Shown here one piece after another: positions 51,818-60,732 of a stretch of 64,000 nt of DNA. The notes under the pieces are model-generated. The model was not told the DNA's origin, did not search any database, and saw only the letters and a program-made list of their open reading frames with translations. Each line of letters begins with the position of its first letter. Positions within the stretch are counted from its first letter, which is position 1. This DNA comes from Rhizobium sp. CSW-27 (lineage in GTDB: Bacteria; Pseudomonadota; Alphaproteobacteria; Rhizobiales; Rhizobiaceae): assembly GCF_018760785.1 (NCBI RefSeq), contig NZ_JAHHZO010000012.1:62001-126000 (forward strand). The letters run 5' to 3'. A program made the translations under genes and the position numbers.

Positions 51818-53752
51818 ATGCTTGGCGTCTGCTATTACCCCGAACACTGGCCGGAAGAGATCTGGGCCGAAGACGCCGCCCGCATGGCCGGGACCGGCAT
51901 AGACGTGGTGCGGATTGCCGAATTCGCCTGGGCGCGGCTGGAACAGGCGCCGGGCGTGTTCGACTGGGCCTGGCTCGACCGCGCCATCGAGACCCTTGCC
52001 GCGCAGGGCCTGAAGCTGGTGCTGGGCACCCCGACCGCCGCGCCGCCCCGCTGGCTGGTGGATCTCCATTCCGAAATCCTGCCGGTCGATCGCAACGGGC
52101 TGCCGCGCCTGTTCGGTTCGCGCCGCCACTATACGCCGGCAAGCCCGGCCTTCATCGAAGCGACACGCCGGATCGTCACCGCCATGGTGGAACGCTACGG
52201 CAACCATCCCTCCGTCATCGGCTGGCAGGTGGACAACGAATTCGGCTGCGATGACACGATCTTTTCCTGGGGGTCGCTCGACCGTGCGCATTTCCAGAAC
52301 TGGCTGAAGGCACGCTACAAGACCGTGGACGCCCTCAATGCGGCCTGGGGCAATGATTTCTGGTCGATGGCCGTCAGCGATTTTTCCGAGGTGGAACTGC
52401 CCGCCCGCCAGGTCTGCGACATCAACCCGTCGGTGCAGCTCGACTTCATGCGCTGCCGCTCCGATCTCTTCGTGGACTATTTTTCCCTGCAGGCAGAGAT
52501 CATTCGCGCCCATGCGCCGGGCCGCTTCGTCACCCACAACTTCATGGGCTTCTCCCATACCTTCGACCATTTCGAGATGGGCCGGCAGATGGACGTGGCA
52601 AGCTGGGATTCCTATCCGCTCGGCCGGATCGAAAGCCTGCCGCTGACGGAAGACGAACGCAATCGCTGGGCACGCACCGGCCATCCGGATGTTTCGGCCC
52701 TGCAGCACGATCTCTACCGCGCCGTCGGCAATGGCCGCTTCTGGATCATGGAACAGCAGCCCGGCCCGGTGAACTGGGCGAACTGGAACGCCGTGCCCGA
52801 GCGCGGCATGGTGCGGCTTTGGACCTGGGAAGCGCTGGCGCATGGCGCCGAAGCCGTCGTCTATTTCCGCTGGCGGCAGTATCGCAAGGCGCAGGAGCAG
52901 ATGCATGCCGGCCTGCTGCGCCCGGACCATGCGCCGTCGCCGGGCGGCATCGAAGCGAGCCACGTCGCCGCGGAACTCTCCCGTCTGGGCGATCTGCCGG
53001 CCACCACGCAGGCGCCCGTGGCGCTTGTCTTCGATTACAAGGCGGCCTGGGTCACGCAGTTCCAGCCGCAGGGCAAGGATTTCGATTACCGCATCCTGAA
53101 ATTGCGCTGGTACGAGGCCTTCCGCCGGCTGGGGATCGATGTCGACGTGGTGGAGCCCGGCGCCCCGCTTGCCGGCTACAGGATCGTGCTGGTGCCGACG
53201 CTGCCGATCCTCTCCGAAGCGGCGCTGAAGGCCTTCGAGGAGACCGACGCGCTGATCCTGTTCGGGCCGCGCACCGGCTCGAAGGACGAGACTTTCGCCA
53301 TTCCGGAAAGCCTGCCGCCCGGCCCGCTGCTGCAAAGGCTCCTGCCGCTGAAGGTGGCGGAGGTGGAGAGCGTGCGGCCCGGCCTTGCCGCCGCCATCTC
53401 CGGCACCGTGTCCGGCACCGTCACCCGCTGGCGGGAAGTGCTCGAAACCGATCTCGACGCGCTTGCCCGCTTCGCCGACGGTTCTCCCGCCCTCGTCGCT
53501 GCCGGCCGCCTCCACTATCTCGCCGGCTGGCCGGAGGCGGACCTGCTGGAATCCATCGCGCGCCATCTGCTGGAAAGCGCGGGCCTGACGGTTCTCGACC
53601 TGCCGGAGCACGTCCGCCTGCGCCGCCGCGGCCCCCTCACCTTCGCCTTCAACTACGGTCCCGACAGTTTTGCACTGCCGGTTGCCGCCGACCGGCTGTT
53701 GATCGGCGAGCCGGTGCTGAAGGCCCATGACGTGGCCTGCTGGCGGACGTGA
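51818..53752 (+). CDS. GH42 beta-galactosidase
   Basis: This 644-aa enzyme starts MLGVCYYPEHWPEEIWAEDA, the typical GH42 N-terminus. An ATG 9 nt upstream is also possible. The acid/base Glu lies in GWQVDNEFGCD and the nucleophile Glu in FWIMEQQPGPVNW. A beta-galactosidase trimerisation-like domain starts at about 395 (APVALVFDYKAAW). It is cytoplasmic, with no signal peptide, so it acts on imported oligosaccharides. GH42 enzymes release galactose from galacto-oligosaccharides or arabinogalactan fragments. Last gene of the operon. Confidence 0.93.
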   Translation: MLGVCYYPEHWPEEIWAEDAARMAGTGIDVVRIAEFAWARLEQAPGVFDWAWLDRAIETLAAQGLKLVLGTPTAAPPRWLVDLHSEILPVDRNGLPRLFGSRRHYTPASPAFIEATRRIVTAMVERYGNHPSVIGWQVDNEFGCDDTIFSWGSLDRAHFQNWLKARYKTVDALNAAWGNDFWSMAVSDFSEVELPARQVCDINPSVQLDFMRCRSDLFVDYFSLQAEIIRAHAPGRFVTHNFMGFSHTFDHFEMGRQMDVASWDSYPLGRIESLPLTEDERNRWARTGHPDVSALQHDLYRAVGNGRFWIMEQQPGPVNWANWNAVPERGMVRLWTWEALAHGAEAVVYFRWRQYRKAQEQMHAGLLRPDHAPSPGGIEASHVAAELSRLGDLPATTQAPVALVFDYKAAWVTQFQPQGKDFDYRILKLRWYEAFRRLGIDVDVVEPGAPLAGYRIVLVPTLPILSEAALKAFEETDALILFGPRTGSKDETFAIPESLPPGPLLQRLLPLKVAEVESVRPGLAAAISGTVSGTVTRWREVLETDLDALARFADGSPALVAAGRLHYLAGWPEADLLESIARHLLESAGLTVLDLPEHVRLRRRGPLTFAFNYGPDSFALPVAADRLLIGEPVLKAHDVACWRT

Positions 53753-53876
53753 GGATGAAGGCCAGCCTCCGCCTCTTCCGGAGAATGGGCGAAGGACGTT
53801 GGGATACCATCCGATTGCCATCGTGACTTGACGAGAGAAGGCAGGCGCCAGCACCTGATGGCGCGAATACCCTTGC

Positions 53877-55076
53877 TCAATCCCTGGCCTGCGGCAGGCG
53901 CATTTCGCTCGGCAGTTCCTGCGGTGAAAACAGCGCGTTGTGCAGCTGGTTGAGTGCGATTGCGATGGCGCCGATCAGGGTGGCGCGGGGGCCGAGCGCG
54001 CTCGGCTCCAGACCGATCGTGCGGCGGGTCAGCCTTGGCAGTTCGGTGCGGATCAGCGACAGAAGCAGCGGATGGCGGCCGACATTGCCGCCGAGCACGA
54101 TCTTTTCCGGATCGATCATCGCATCGACCGAGACGATGAGAAGGGCGGCCAGCCGCGCCGTCTCCCGGATGACCGACAGCGCCGGCTCCTCGCCGGCTTC
54201 GGCTGCCTCCAGAATCTGCCGGGTATCGGCCTCTCCGCCGCCGGCGGCGCGGTAGCGGGCGACGATGCCCTGCGCGCCGATGGCGCTTTCCAGCGCGCCG
54301 CGCTCCAGACTGTCCTCGCGATAGGGATCGGCGCCGAAGGGCAGGTAGGAGATTTCGCCGGCCGCCCCGCGCGCGCCCTTCACCAGCTTGCCATTGACCA
54401 GCATGCCAAGACCGATGCCGGTGCCGAGCGCGATGAAGGCGGCGGTTTCGAGCCCGGCGGCGCAGCCCTTCCAGGATTCGCCAAGCACTGCGGCATTCAC
54501 GTCGTTTTCGATCACCACTTCGCAGCCCAGCGCCTCGCCGAGCCTTCGCACCACATCGAGGCTGCCCGTCTCGGCCATGTTGGGCGCAAGCGCCAGATGC
54601 CCGGAGGCCGGATCGACCACGCCGGGTGTGGCCACCGCGCCGAGCAGCACCTTTTCGAAGGCGATGCCGGCCCGGTGCAGGGACTTTTCCACGAGATCAT
54701 GCATGTGGCCGATCAGCGCCTCGCCGGCGCGCCCGCCCGTCGGATGTTCGCTTTCATGCACGATGCTGCCGGAAATCGACACGACGGCAATGCGGATCGT
54801 CGTTGCGCCGAGATCGACGCCGACCGCATAGCCGCTGTCTTCCGCCACCTCATAGGTGACGGCGCTGCGCCCCACCTTGCCGCTGACAATGCCGTTGACG
54901 CGCACCCAGCCGGATTCCTCCAGCGCGCGGATCACCTCCGACATGGTCTGCTTGGAAAGGCCGGTCTTCTTGGCCAGCGTCGCCCGCGAGGTCGGGCCTT
55001 CCTGCAGCAGCACGTCCATGGCGGCGCGGACGGAGATCTGGCGAAGAACGGGCGGCGGGCTCTGGCGTAGGGTCAT
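53877..55076 (-). CDS. ROK-family transcriptional repressor
   Basis: This 399-aa protein has an N-terminal winged HTH (TSRATLAKKTGLSKQTMSEV, about 29-48). Its ROK sugar-kinase-like domain has the ATP loop AVGVDLGATTIRIAVVSISG and GLGMLVNGKLVKGARGAAGE. The ROK zinc motif (CxCGxxGCxE) is missing: the stretch after GEISYLPFGADP contains no Cys. ROK repressors release DNA on binding sugars. It sits centrally in the sugar cluster, with a weak copy of the shared dyad in its own upstream region, and is the likely regulator of all four sites. Confidence 0.9.
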   Translation of the reverse strand: MTLRQSPPPVLRQISVRAAMDVLLQEGPTSRATLAKKTGLSKQTMSEVIRALEESGWVRVNGIVSGKVGRSAVTYEVAEDSGYAVGVDLGATTIRIAVVSISGSIVHESEHPTGGRAGEALIGHMHDLVEKSLHRAGIAFEKVLLGAVATPGVVDPASGHLALAPNMAETGSLDVVRRLGEALGCEVVIENDVNAAVLGESWKGCAAGLETAAFIALGTGIGLGMLVNGKLVKGARGAAGEISYLPFGADPYREDSLERGALESAIGAQGIVARYRAAGGGEADTRQILEAAEAGEEPALSVIRETARLAALLIVSVDAMIDPEKIVLGGNVGRHPLLLSLIRTELPRLTRRTIGLEPSALGPRATLIGAIAIALNQLHNALFSPQELPSEMRLPQARD

Positions 55077-55153
55077 CAATGCGCTCGAAGGGTGAATCGG
55101 TTGCAGGCTTCCACCCCGTCGTTCCTACACAAAGCCGCGCGCCCTGCATAGGG

Positions 55154-55170
55154 TTCGGGCAGGTGACGAA
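55154..55170 (-). promoter_or_regulatory. Operator site B-prime, upstream of the ROK repressor gene
   Basis: On the minus strand this reads TTCGTCA-CCT-GCCCGAA. The left half is perfect, and the right half matches TGCCGAA in 5 of 7 positions. It lies 78 bp from the repressor start and suggests weak autoregulation. Confidence 0.5.
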
Positions 55171-55247
55171 CTATTGCGCTGCAACATCCGCCGGCGTAAA
55201 ACGGCAGTACGCCAGCAGAGGCCTTCGCGGCGGCGGCGGAAATTATG

Positions 55248-55264
55248 TTCGGCACCTTGACGAA
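55248..55264 (+). promoter_or_regulatory. Operator site B, upstream of the ATPase-nagB genes
   Basis: TTCGGCA-CCT-TGACGAA fits the consensus TTCGKCA-N3-TGMCGAA exactly. It lies 92 bp upstream of the ATPase start codon. AATTATG just before it may be part of the promoter. Confidence 0.68.
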
Positions 55265-55355
55265 CTATGGCAAAAGCCGCAAAGTGCCCGCGCTCCGCCC
55301 GCATGAGGAAAAGGTGCGGCGGTGCGCTGAGAAGGACAGGTACAAGGGGTTCGCA

Positions 55356-56492
55356 ATGGCAGGTCTCACACTGAACGGCGTGGTGAAGCGCTACGGCACG
55401 CATCCGGTCATCCATGGCGTCGATCTTGCCGTGAAGGATGGCGAGTTCGTCGTGCTGGTCGGCCCGTCCGGCTGCGGCAAGTCCACCATGCTGCGCATCA
55501 TTGCCGGCCTCGAGGAGACCACCGCCGGCAGCGTGATGATCGGCGAGGAGGATGTGACCGCCCTTCCCCCCGGCGATCGCGGCATTGCCATGGTCTTCCA
55601 GTCCTACGCGCTTTATCCGCACATGACGGTGCGGCAGAACCTGTCCTTCGGGCTTGAAAACCTGAAGATGGGCAAGGCGGAAATCGACCGCCGCATCACG
55701 GAAGCTGCCCGCATGCTGGCCATCGAGCCGCTGCTTGAGCGTCGCCCGAAGCAACTTTCCGGCGGCCAGCGCCAGCGTGTCGCCATCGGCCGCGCCATCG
55801 TGCGCGATCCCAGGGTCTTCCTGTTCGACGAGCCGCTGTCGAACCTCGATGCGGCGCTGCGCGTGCAGACCCGTGGCGAGATCAGCCGCCTGCACAAGCG
55901 CCTCGGCGCCACCATGATCTATGTGACGCATGACCAGATCGAGGCCATGACCATGGCCGACCGCATCGCGGTGCTGAATGCCGGCGTGCTGGAACAGTTC
56001 GGCGCGCCGCTCGATCTCTTCGAATTCCCCGTCAACAAGTTCGTCGCCGGCTTCATCGGCTCGCCGCAGATGAATTTCTACGACGGCACGCTCGCCGCCG
56101 TCGGCGCAGAACAGGTCTGCGTCGAGGTACCGGGCTTCGGCCGCGTGGAGGCTCCCGTGGATGGCTCGGCCGCCAAGATCGGCGACAAGGTGATCCTCGG
56201 CGTGCGCCCCAACCACTTCCACATGCTGAAGGGCCAGCCGGGCAGTTATCATCGCGTCCGCTTCCAGGTCACCTATACCGAAAGCGTCGGCACCGAGACC
56301 TACATGTTCGGCAAGGTGGAGGGCAACGAGACCGACACCGTGCTGCACCTGCCGGATCACGTGCCGGCCGCCGAAGGCGACGTGCTGGACTTCGGCATCC
56401 AGCCGGACCGTTTCCATGTCTTCGATGCGAAGACGGAAAATTCCTTCCCCAAGCGCCGTGCCGATGGCAGCCGCATCGCCAACGCTGCCTGA
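55356..56492 (+). CDS. CUT1 ABC transporter ATP-binding protein (MalK/UgpC-like)
   Basis: This 378-aa ATPase starts at the ATG at 55356, preceded by AAGGGG. It has Walker A GPSGCGKST (36-44), signature LSGGQRQR (134-141), Walker B FLFDEP (155-160) and a C-terminal MalK-type regulatory domain (VILGVRPNHFHML). It is separated from the permeases by GH42 and the repressor gene but shares their operator, so it most likely energises that importer. It lies 83 bp upstream of nagB. Confidence 0.92.
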   Translation: MAGLTLNGVVKRYGTHPVIHGVDLAVKDGEFVVLVGPSGCGKSTMLRIIAGLEETTAGSVMIGEEDVTALPPGDRGIAMVFQSYALYPHMTVRQNLSFGLENLKMGKAEIDRRITEAARMLAIEPLLERRPKQLSGGQRQRVAIGRAIVRDPRVFLFDEPLSNLDAALRVQTRGEISRLHKRLGATMIYVTHDQIEAMTMADRIAVLNAGVLEQFGAPLDLFEFPVNKFVAGFIGSPQMNFYDGTLAAVGAEQVCVEVPGFGRVEAPVDGSAAKIGDKVILGVRPNHFHMLKGQPGSYHRVRFQVTYTESVGTETYMFGKVEGNETDTVLHLPDHVPAAEGDVLDFGIQPDRFHVFDAKTENSFPKRRADGSRIANAA

Positions 56493-56575
56493 TCTGCCGG
56501 CCTCACCGGCCTGCCCGCGCCGGATCGGCAGCGGGCGGGCAGTCGCGCCCCACGTCCCTGTTCCGGAAATCCGCC

Positions 56576-57307
56576 ATGACGCCCCTGATCCTTGCCAATG
56601 CGAAGGAGGCGGCCGATGCCGTCGCCGAGCGCATCATCACGCTTCTGCAGGAAAAGCCCGCGGCCGTGCTGGGCCTTGCCACCGGCGCCACCATGGAGCC
56701 GGTCTACCAGGCGCTGATTGCCGCGCACCGCGCCGGCCGCGTCAGCTTTGCCCGCGCCGCGAGCTTCAATCTCGATGAATATGCGGGGCTTTCCCCCGAT
56801 CATCCCGGCAGCTACCGCTCCACCATGAACCGGCTGCTGTTCGACCATGTCGATATCGACATCTCCCGCACCCACGTGCCGGACGGCATGGCGAGCGATC
56901 CCGGCAAGGCGGCCGCAGATTACGAGCGGCAGATTGCGGATGCCGGCGGCATCGACCTGCAACTGCTCGGCATCGGCCGCAACGGCCATATCGGCTTCAA
57001 CGAGCCGGGATCGCGCCTCGACAGCCGCACCCGCCAGGTGCAGCTGCATGCCGAAACGCTGGCCGCCAACAGAACCTTCTTTGCCGATGCCCGCGTGCCG
57101 GAAACGGCCATCACCATGGGGATCGCCACCATCCTGTCGGCCCGTTCCATCGTGGTTCTTGCCACCGGCGCGGCCAAGCAGGCGGCCGTCGCAGAGGCGC
57201 TTGCCGGCCGCTTCGATCCCGCCTGCCCGGCCTCCGCGCTATCGATCCATGGCGACGTGACCTGGATCCTCGACCCCGCCGCCGCACCGGGCGCGAGAGC
57301 CGCCTGA
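56576..57307 (+). CDS. nagB: Glucosamine-6-phosphate deaminase
   Basis: This 243-aa NagB converts glucosamine-6-phosphate to fructose-6-phosphate and ammonia. The catalytic acid region SFNLDEYAGL (Asp67) and the block GIGRNGHIGFNEPGS (His138, Glu143) are intact. ATGATMEPVYQALI binds phosphate. The length fits the short bacterial form without an allosteric extension. Its presence in the regulon implies that the imported sugar yields an amino sugar. Confidence 0.93.
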   Translation: MTPLILANAKEAADAVAERIITLLQEKPAAVLGLATGATMEPVYQALIAAHRAGRVSFARAASFNLDEYAGLSPDHPGSYRSTMNRLLFDHVDIDISRTHVPDGMASDPGKAAADYERQIADAGGIDLQLLGIGRNGHIGFNEPGSRLDSRTRQVQLHAETLAANRTFFADARVPETAITMGIATILSARSIVVLATGAAKQAAVAEALAGRFDPACPASALSIHGDVTWILDPAAAPGARAA

Positions 57308-57335
57308 GGCGGACGAGGCACCGTCGCCCCGCCCG

Positions 57336-58313
57336 TCAGGCCGCCGCGAACGCGGCGAATTTCTGGCGGTATTCCCCGGGCGACAGACCGAGAATGCGGT
57401 TGAAGACGCGGCGGAACGAGGCTGCGTCCTCATAGCCCACCTCCCAGGCGATCTGGTCCACCGAACGGCGGGTGAATTCCAGCAGTTCGCGGGCCTTGCC
57501 GATGCGCAGATGCTGGACATATTCGATCGGCTTCATGCCGGTTGCCGCCTTGAACCGGCGCAGGAAGGTGCGCTCCTCCAGCCGCGCCTGGCTTGCAATC
57601 TCGCGAATGCTGATGGCGCGCACGGCGCGTTCCTGCAGCCAGTGCTGCACCTTCAGGATCGCTTCGTCGCCATGGGTCAGCCGCGGCACGAAGGAAGCGT
57701 AATGGCGCTGCTCGCGTCCCGTCGGGTCGATCAGCAGGAATTTTCCGGTTTCCAGCATCACGGACGGGCCGAGCAGGCGGTCCACGATGCGCATGCCGAG
57801 ATCGGTCCAGGCCATCAGCCCGCCGGCCGTCACGATGTCGCCATCGTCGATCACCATGCGGTCGGGCTCCATCTGCACCTCGGGAAACCGGCAGCGGAAA
57901 TCCTCGGCAAACTGCCAGTGCGTGGTGGCCGCGCGCCCGGCCAGCAGGCCCGTCGCCGCCAGGATGAAGGTGCCCCCGCAGGTGGCGGCAAGCGTCACGC
58001 CCTGCCCGTGACGATCGAGCAGCCAACGGGCATAGGGTGCCGCCTCCTCAAGGCCCGCAGGTCCCGTCAGACGCCCCGGCACGATCAGCATGCGGGGCTG
58101 GCCGGGCCGTCCGGGATCGGTGTCGTAGACGCGGGAAAAACTGCCATCCTCGTTCAGGCACCAGTGGCTGACGCGCAGCGACGGTCCGCCATGCTGCCGC
58201 GAAAAATAGGTGGCCACGGCGAAGAGATCGGTAATCCCGTGCACCATGGCCGTCTGGCAGTCCCGGTAGAGGACGAGGCCGACCTCCGGTGCCTCTGCTG
58301 TCCCTTCAGCCAT
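57336..58313 (-). CDS. GlxA-type AraC-family regulator (DJ-1/PfpI plus AraC HTH)
   Basis: This 325-aa protein has an N-terminal DJ-1/PfpI-like domain (about 10-185; VTLAATCGGTFILAATGLLA holds the nucleophile-elbow-like Cys). A C-terminal AraC double HTH (about 225-320) shows LEERTFLRRFKAATGMKPIE and VGYEDAASFRRVFNRILGLS. It is divergent from the hydrolase-SDR-membrane protein genes (131 bp apart) and probably regulates them. Confidence 0.9.
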   Translation of the reverse strand: MAEGTAEAPEVGLVLYRDCQTAMVHGITDLFAVATYFSRQHGGPSLRVSHWCLNEDGSFSRVYDTDPGRPGQPRMLIVPGRLTGPAGLEEAAPYARWLLDRHGQGVTLAATCGGTFILAATGLLAGRAATTHWQFAEDFRCRFPEVQMEPDRMVIDDGDIVTAGGLMAWTDLGMRIVDRLLGPSVMLETGKFLLIDPTGREQRHYASFVPRLTHGDEAILKVQHWLQERAVRAISIREIASQARLEERTFLRRFKAATGMKPIEYVQHLRIGKARELLEFTRRSVDQIAWEVGYEDAASFRRVFNRILGLSPGEYRQKFAAFAAA

Positions 58314-58444
58314 TTCCGCGCCTCCAACACTTTGTCAGTTTAGGTCCGGCTTCTGTCCGAAATGCCCATCCGCCCCCGGCACACGCAAGAGTATCTCTAT
58401 TCCCACGGGACGCAAGCAAGCGTCCGGAAAGAGGAGAGAGAGAA

Positions 58445-59272
58445 ATGGCAAGCATCGTGACGCAGGATGCGACGCAGATCTACTACAAGGACTGGGGGCC
58501 GAAGGACGGCCAGCCGATCATCTTCTCGCATGGCTGGCCGTTGAGCGCCGATGCCTGGGATGCGCAGCTGGTCTATTTCGCCGATCGGGGTTTCCGCACC
58601 ATCGCCCACGACCGCCGCAGCCACGGCCGTTCCGATCAGGTGTGGCAGAACAATACCATGGACCGGTATGCCGACGACCTGGCGGACCTGATCGCCAAGC
58701 TCGATCTGCGCAACATCGTCCTGGTCGGCCATTCCACGGGCGGCGGCGAGGTCACCCGCTATGTCGGCCGCCACGGCACGGAGCGTGTCGCGAGAATCGC
58801 TCTGATCGGCGCGGTTCCGCCGCTGATGCTGAAGACCGAGACCAATCCCGGCGGCCTGCCGATCGATGCCTTCGACGCCATCCGCAAGGGCACCTATGAC
58901 AACCGCAGCCAGTTCTTCAAGGACCTGACCATTCCCTTCTACGGCTACAACCGGCCGGGCGCTGCGATCTCCGAAGGCCTTCGCGAGGAATTCTGGCGGC
59001 AGGGCATGATGGGCGGGCTGAAGGGCCAGCTCGACAGCATCCGCGCCTTTTCGGAAAGCGATTTCCATCAGGATCTGCAGGCCTTCGACAAGCCCACCCT
59101 CGTGCTGCACGGCGATGACGACCAGATCGTGCCGATCGGCGCCGCCGCACTCTCCACCGTCCGGATTGTCAGACATGCGGTCCTCAAGATCTACGAGGGT
59201 GCCGACCACGGCCTCACGCAGACGCAGCAGGATCGCTTCAACGCCGATCTTCTGGATTTCATCCTCGCCTGA
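58445..59272 (+). CDS. Alpha/beta hydrolase (non-heme chloroperoxidase/arylesterase type)
   Basis: This 275-aa cytoplasmic hydrolase has a nucleophile Ser in VLVGHSTGGGEV, Asp in LVLHGDDDQIVP and His in YEGADHGLTQTQ. The oxyanion loop is FSHGWPLSADAWD, and DRRSHGRSDQVW is typical of the cofactor-free haloperoxidase/esterase subgroup. AAAGAGGAGAG precedes the ATG. The natural substrate is unknown. Confidence 0.9.
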   Translation: MASIVTQDATQIYYKDWGPKDGQPIIFSHGWPLSADAWDAQLVYFADRGFRTIAHDRRSHGRSDQVWQNNTMDRYADDLADLIAKLDLRNIVLVGHSTGGGEVTRYVGRHGTERVARIALIGAVPPLMLKTETNPGGLPIDAFDAIRKGTYDNRSQFFKDLTIPFYGYNRPGAAISEGLREEFWRQGMMGGLKGQLDSIRAFSESDFHQDLQAFDKPTLVLHGDDDQIVPIGAAALSTVRIVRHAVLKIYEGADHGLTQTQQDRFNADLLDFILA

Positions 59273-59336
59273 ACCTTCATCGAACACGGGTGCCGTCGCC
59301 ACCGCGCGCGGCCCTTTCCCATCGGGAGTTGGACAC

Positions 59337-60131
59337 ATGAACACGCATCTCTTTCTGATCACCGGCGCTTCCGATGGGATCGGCGCCGTCTATGCGGAGC
59401 GGCTGGCCCGTCGCGGCCACGATCTGATCCTCGTTGCAAGGCGGGCCGACCGGCTGGCGGCCTTGGCGAAGCGCCTGCAGCAGGATCACGGCGTTTCGGT
59501 CGAAATCATCGCCGCCGATCTTTCCCGCGCCGAGGATCTGGCCAGGATCGAAACGCGGCTGCGCGAGGATGCGCGCATCACCGGCCTCGTCAACAATGCC
59601 GGCATTGCCGGCGACGGCCCGATCGTGACCCTCGACGCGCATCACGCGACGGGCATGATCAACCTCAACGTGCTTGCCGTCACCCGGCTTTCGGCGGCGA
59701 TTGCGCCGCGGCTTGCCGCACAGGGCCGGGGTACGATCATCAACCTCTCGTCGGTCACCGCCCTGATGCCGGAGGTCTTCACCGCCGTCTATCCCGCCAC
59801 CAAGGCCTTCGTGCTGGCCTTTACGGAGGCGCTTGCCGCGCAGCTGGCACCTGCCGGCGTCCGCGTTCAGGCCGTCCTGCCGGGTATTACGCGCACCGCG
59901 ATCTGGGACGAGGAAAAGCTGGAAACGATACCCTCGGCCATGGTGATGGATGTCGGCGAGATGGTCGATGCGGCGCTGGCCGGGCTCGATCTCGGCGAGA
60001 TCCTGACCATTCCGTCCCTGCCCGACACCGGCGATCTGGATGCCTATCTCTCCGCCCGCGCCGCCCTGCGGCCGAACCTGTCGCTCGCCCATGCCGCCGC
60101 CCGCTACGACGGGCTGGCAAAAACGCATTGA
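59337..60131 (+). CDS. Short-chain dehydrogenase/reductase
   Basis: This 264-aa classical SDR has the cofactor loop ITGASDGIG (about 8-16), NNAG in GLVNNAGIAGDG, and the catalytic Ser and Tyr-x3-Lys in NLSSVTALMPEVF and AVYPATKAFV. The Arg after the first strand (VARRADRL) suggests NADP. GGGAG precedes the ATG. It lies 64 bp after the hydrolase and 10 bp before the membrane protein gene, in one operon. Confidence 0.92.
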   Translation: MNTHLFLITGASDGIGAVYAERLARRGHDLILVARRADRLAALAKRLQQDHGVSVEIIAADLSRAEDLARIETRLREDARITGLVNNAGIAGDGPIVTLDAHHATGMINLNVLAVTRLSAAIAPRLAAQGRGTIINLSSVTALMPEVFTAVYPATKAFVLAFTEALAAQLAPAGVRVQAVLPGITRTAIWDEEKLETIPSAMVMDVGEMVDAALAGLDLGEILTIPSLPDTGDLDAYLSARAALRPNLSLAHAAARYDGLAKTH

Positions 60132-60141
60132 GGAGGCTGCC

Positions 60142-60654
60142 ATGATCATTGGATTGACCATTTCGCAGTTCACGGCGCTGCATGTCGTGATCAGCTTCAT
60201 CGGCATCATCAGCGGCCTGATCGCCCTGCCGGCCTATGCCGCCGGGCGCTGGATGCCCGGCATGACCGCGCTCTTCATGGCCACCACCGCCGCCACGACG
60301 CTGACCGGCTTCCTGTTTCCGATCACCGTGCTGACTCCGGCGCTGGTCTTCGGCATCCTCTCCACGCTGGTGCTGGCGGTGGCATTCGCCGCCCTCTACG
60401 GATTTGGGCTCAAGGGGCGCGCGCGCCCGATCTATGCGGTGGCGGCGACGGTCGCGCTCTATCTGAACCTGTTCGTCCTGGTCGTGCAGGCCTTCCTGAA
60501 GGTGGACAGCCTGAACGCCCTGGCTCCCAATGGCAACGAACCGCCCTTCCTCGTGGCGCAGGGCATCCTCCTGATCGCCATGGTGTTTCTCGGCTGGAAG
60601 GCCGTCCGGGCCTGTCCGGGCATGCCAGCACCGACCGTCAACCGGGCACTGTAG
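60142..60654 (+). CDS. Four-helix membrane protein of unknown function
   Basis: This 170-aa protein has hydrophobic segments at about 10-32, 42-62, 64-88 and 98-118, plus a fifth near 138-155. GAGGAGG precedes the ATG. It resembles the small multi-pass membrane proteins often found beside SDRs and hydrolases in rhizobia, but I cannot name it. It is the last gene of the operon and is followed by a terminator. Confidence 0.78.
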   Translation: MIIGLTISQFTALHVVISFIGIISGLIALPAYAAGRWMPGMTALFMATTAATTLTGFLFPITVLTPALVFGILSTLVLAVAFAALYGFGLKGRARPIYAVAATVALYLNLFVLVVQAFLKVDSLNALAPNGNEPPFLVAQGILLIAMVFLGWKAVRACPGMPAPTVNRAL

Positions 60655-60676
60655 GCAGCCGTTGTGCGCGGTCATG

Positions 60677-60712
60677 AAAAAGGCGCCGCTCCATCGAGAA
60701 CGGCGCCTTTGC
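60677..60712. terminator. Bidirectional intrinsic terminator
   Basis: AAAAAGGCGCCG and CGGCGCCTTTG form a 10-bp stem with A and T tracts on both sides, between convergent genes ending at 60654 (plus) and 60733 (minus). Confidence 0.85.
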
Positions 60713-60732
60713 CTTCATGAGGGGCAGGACAT

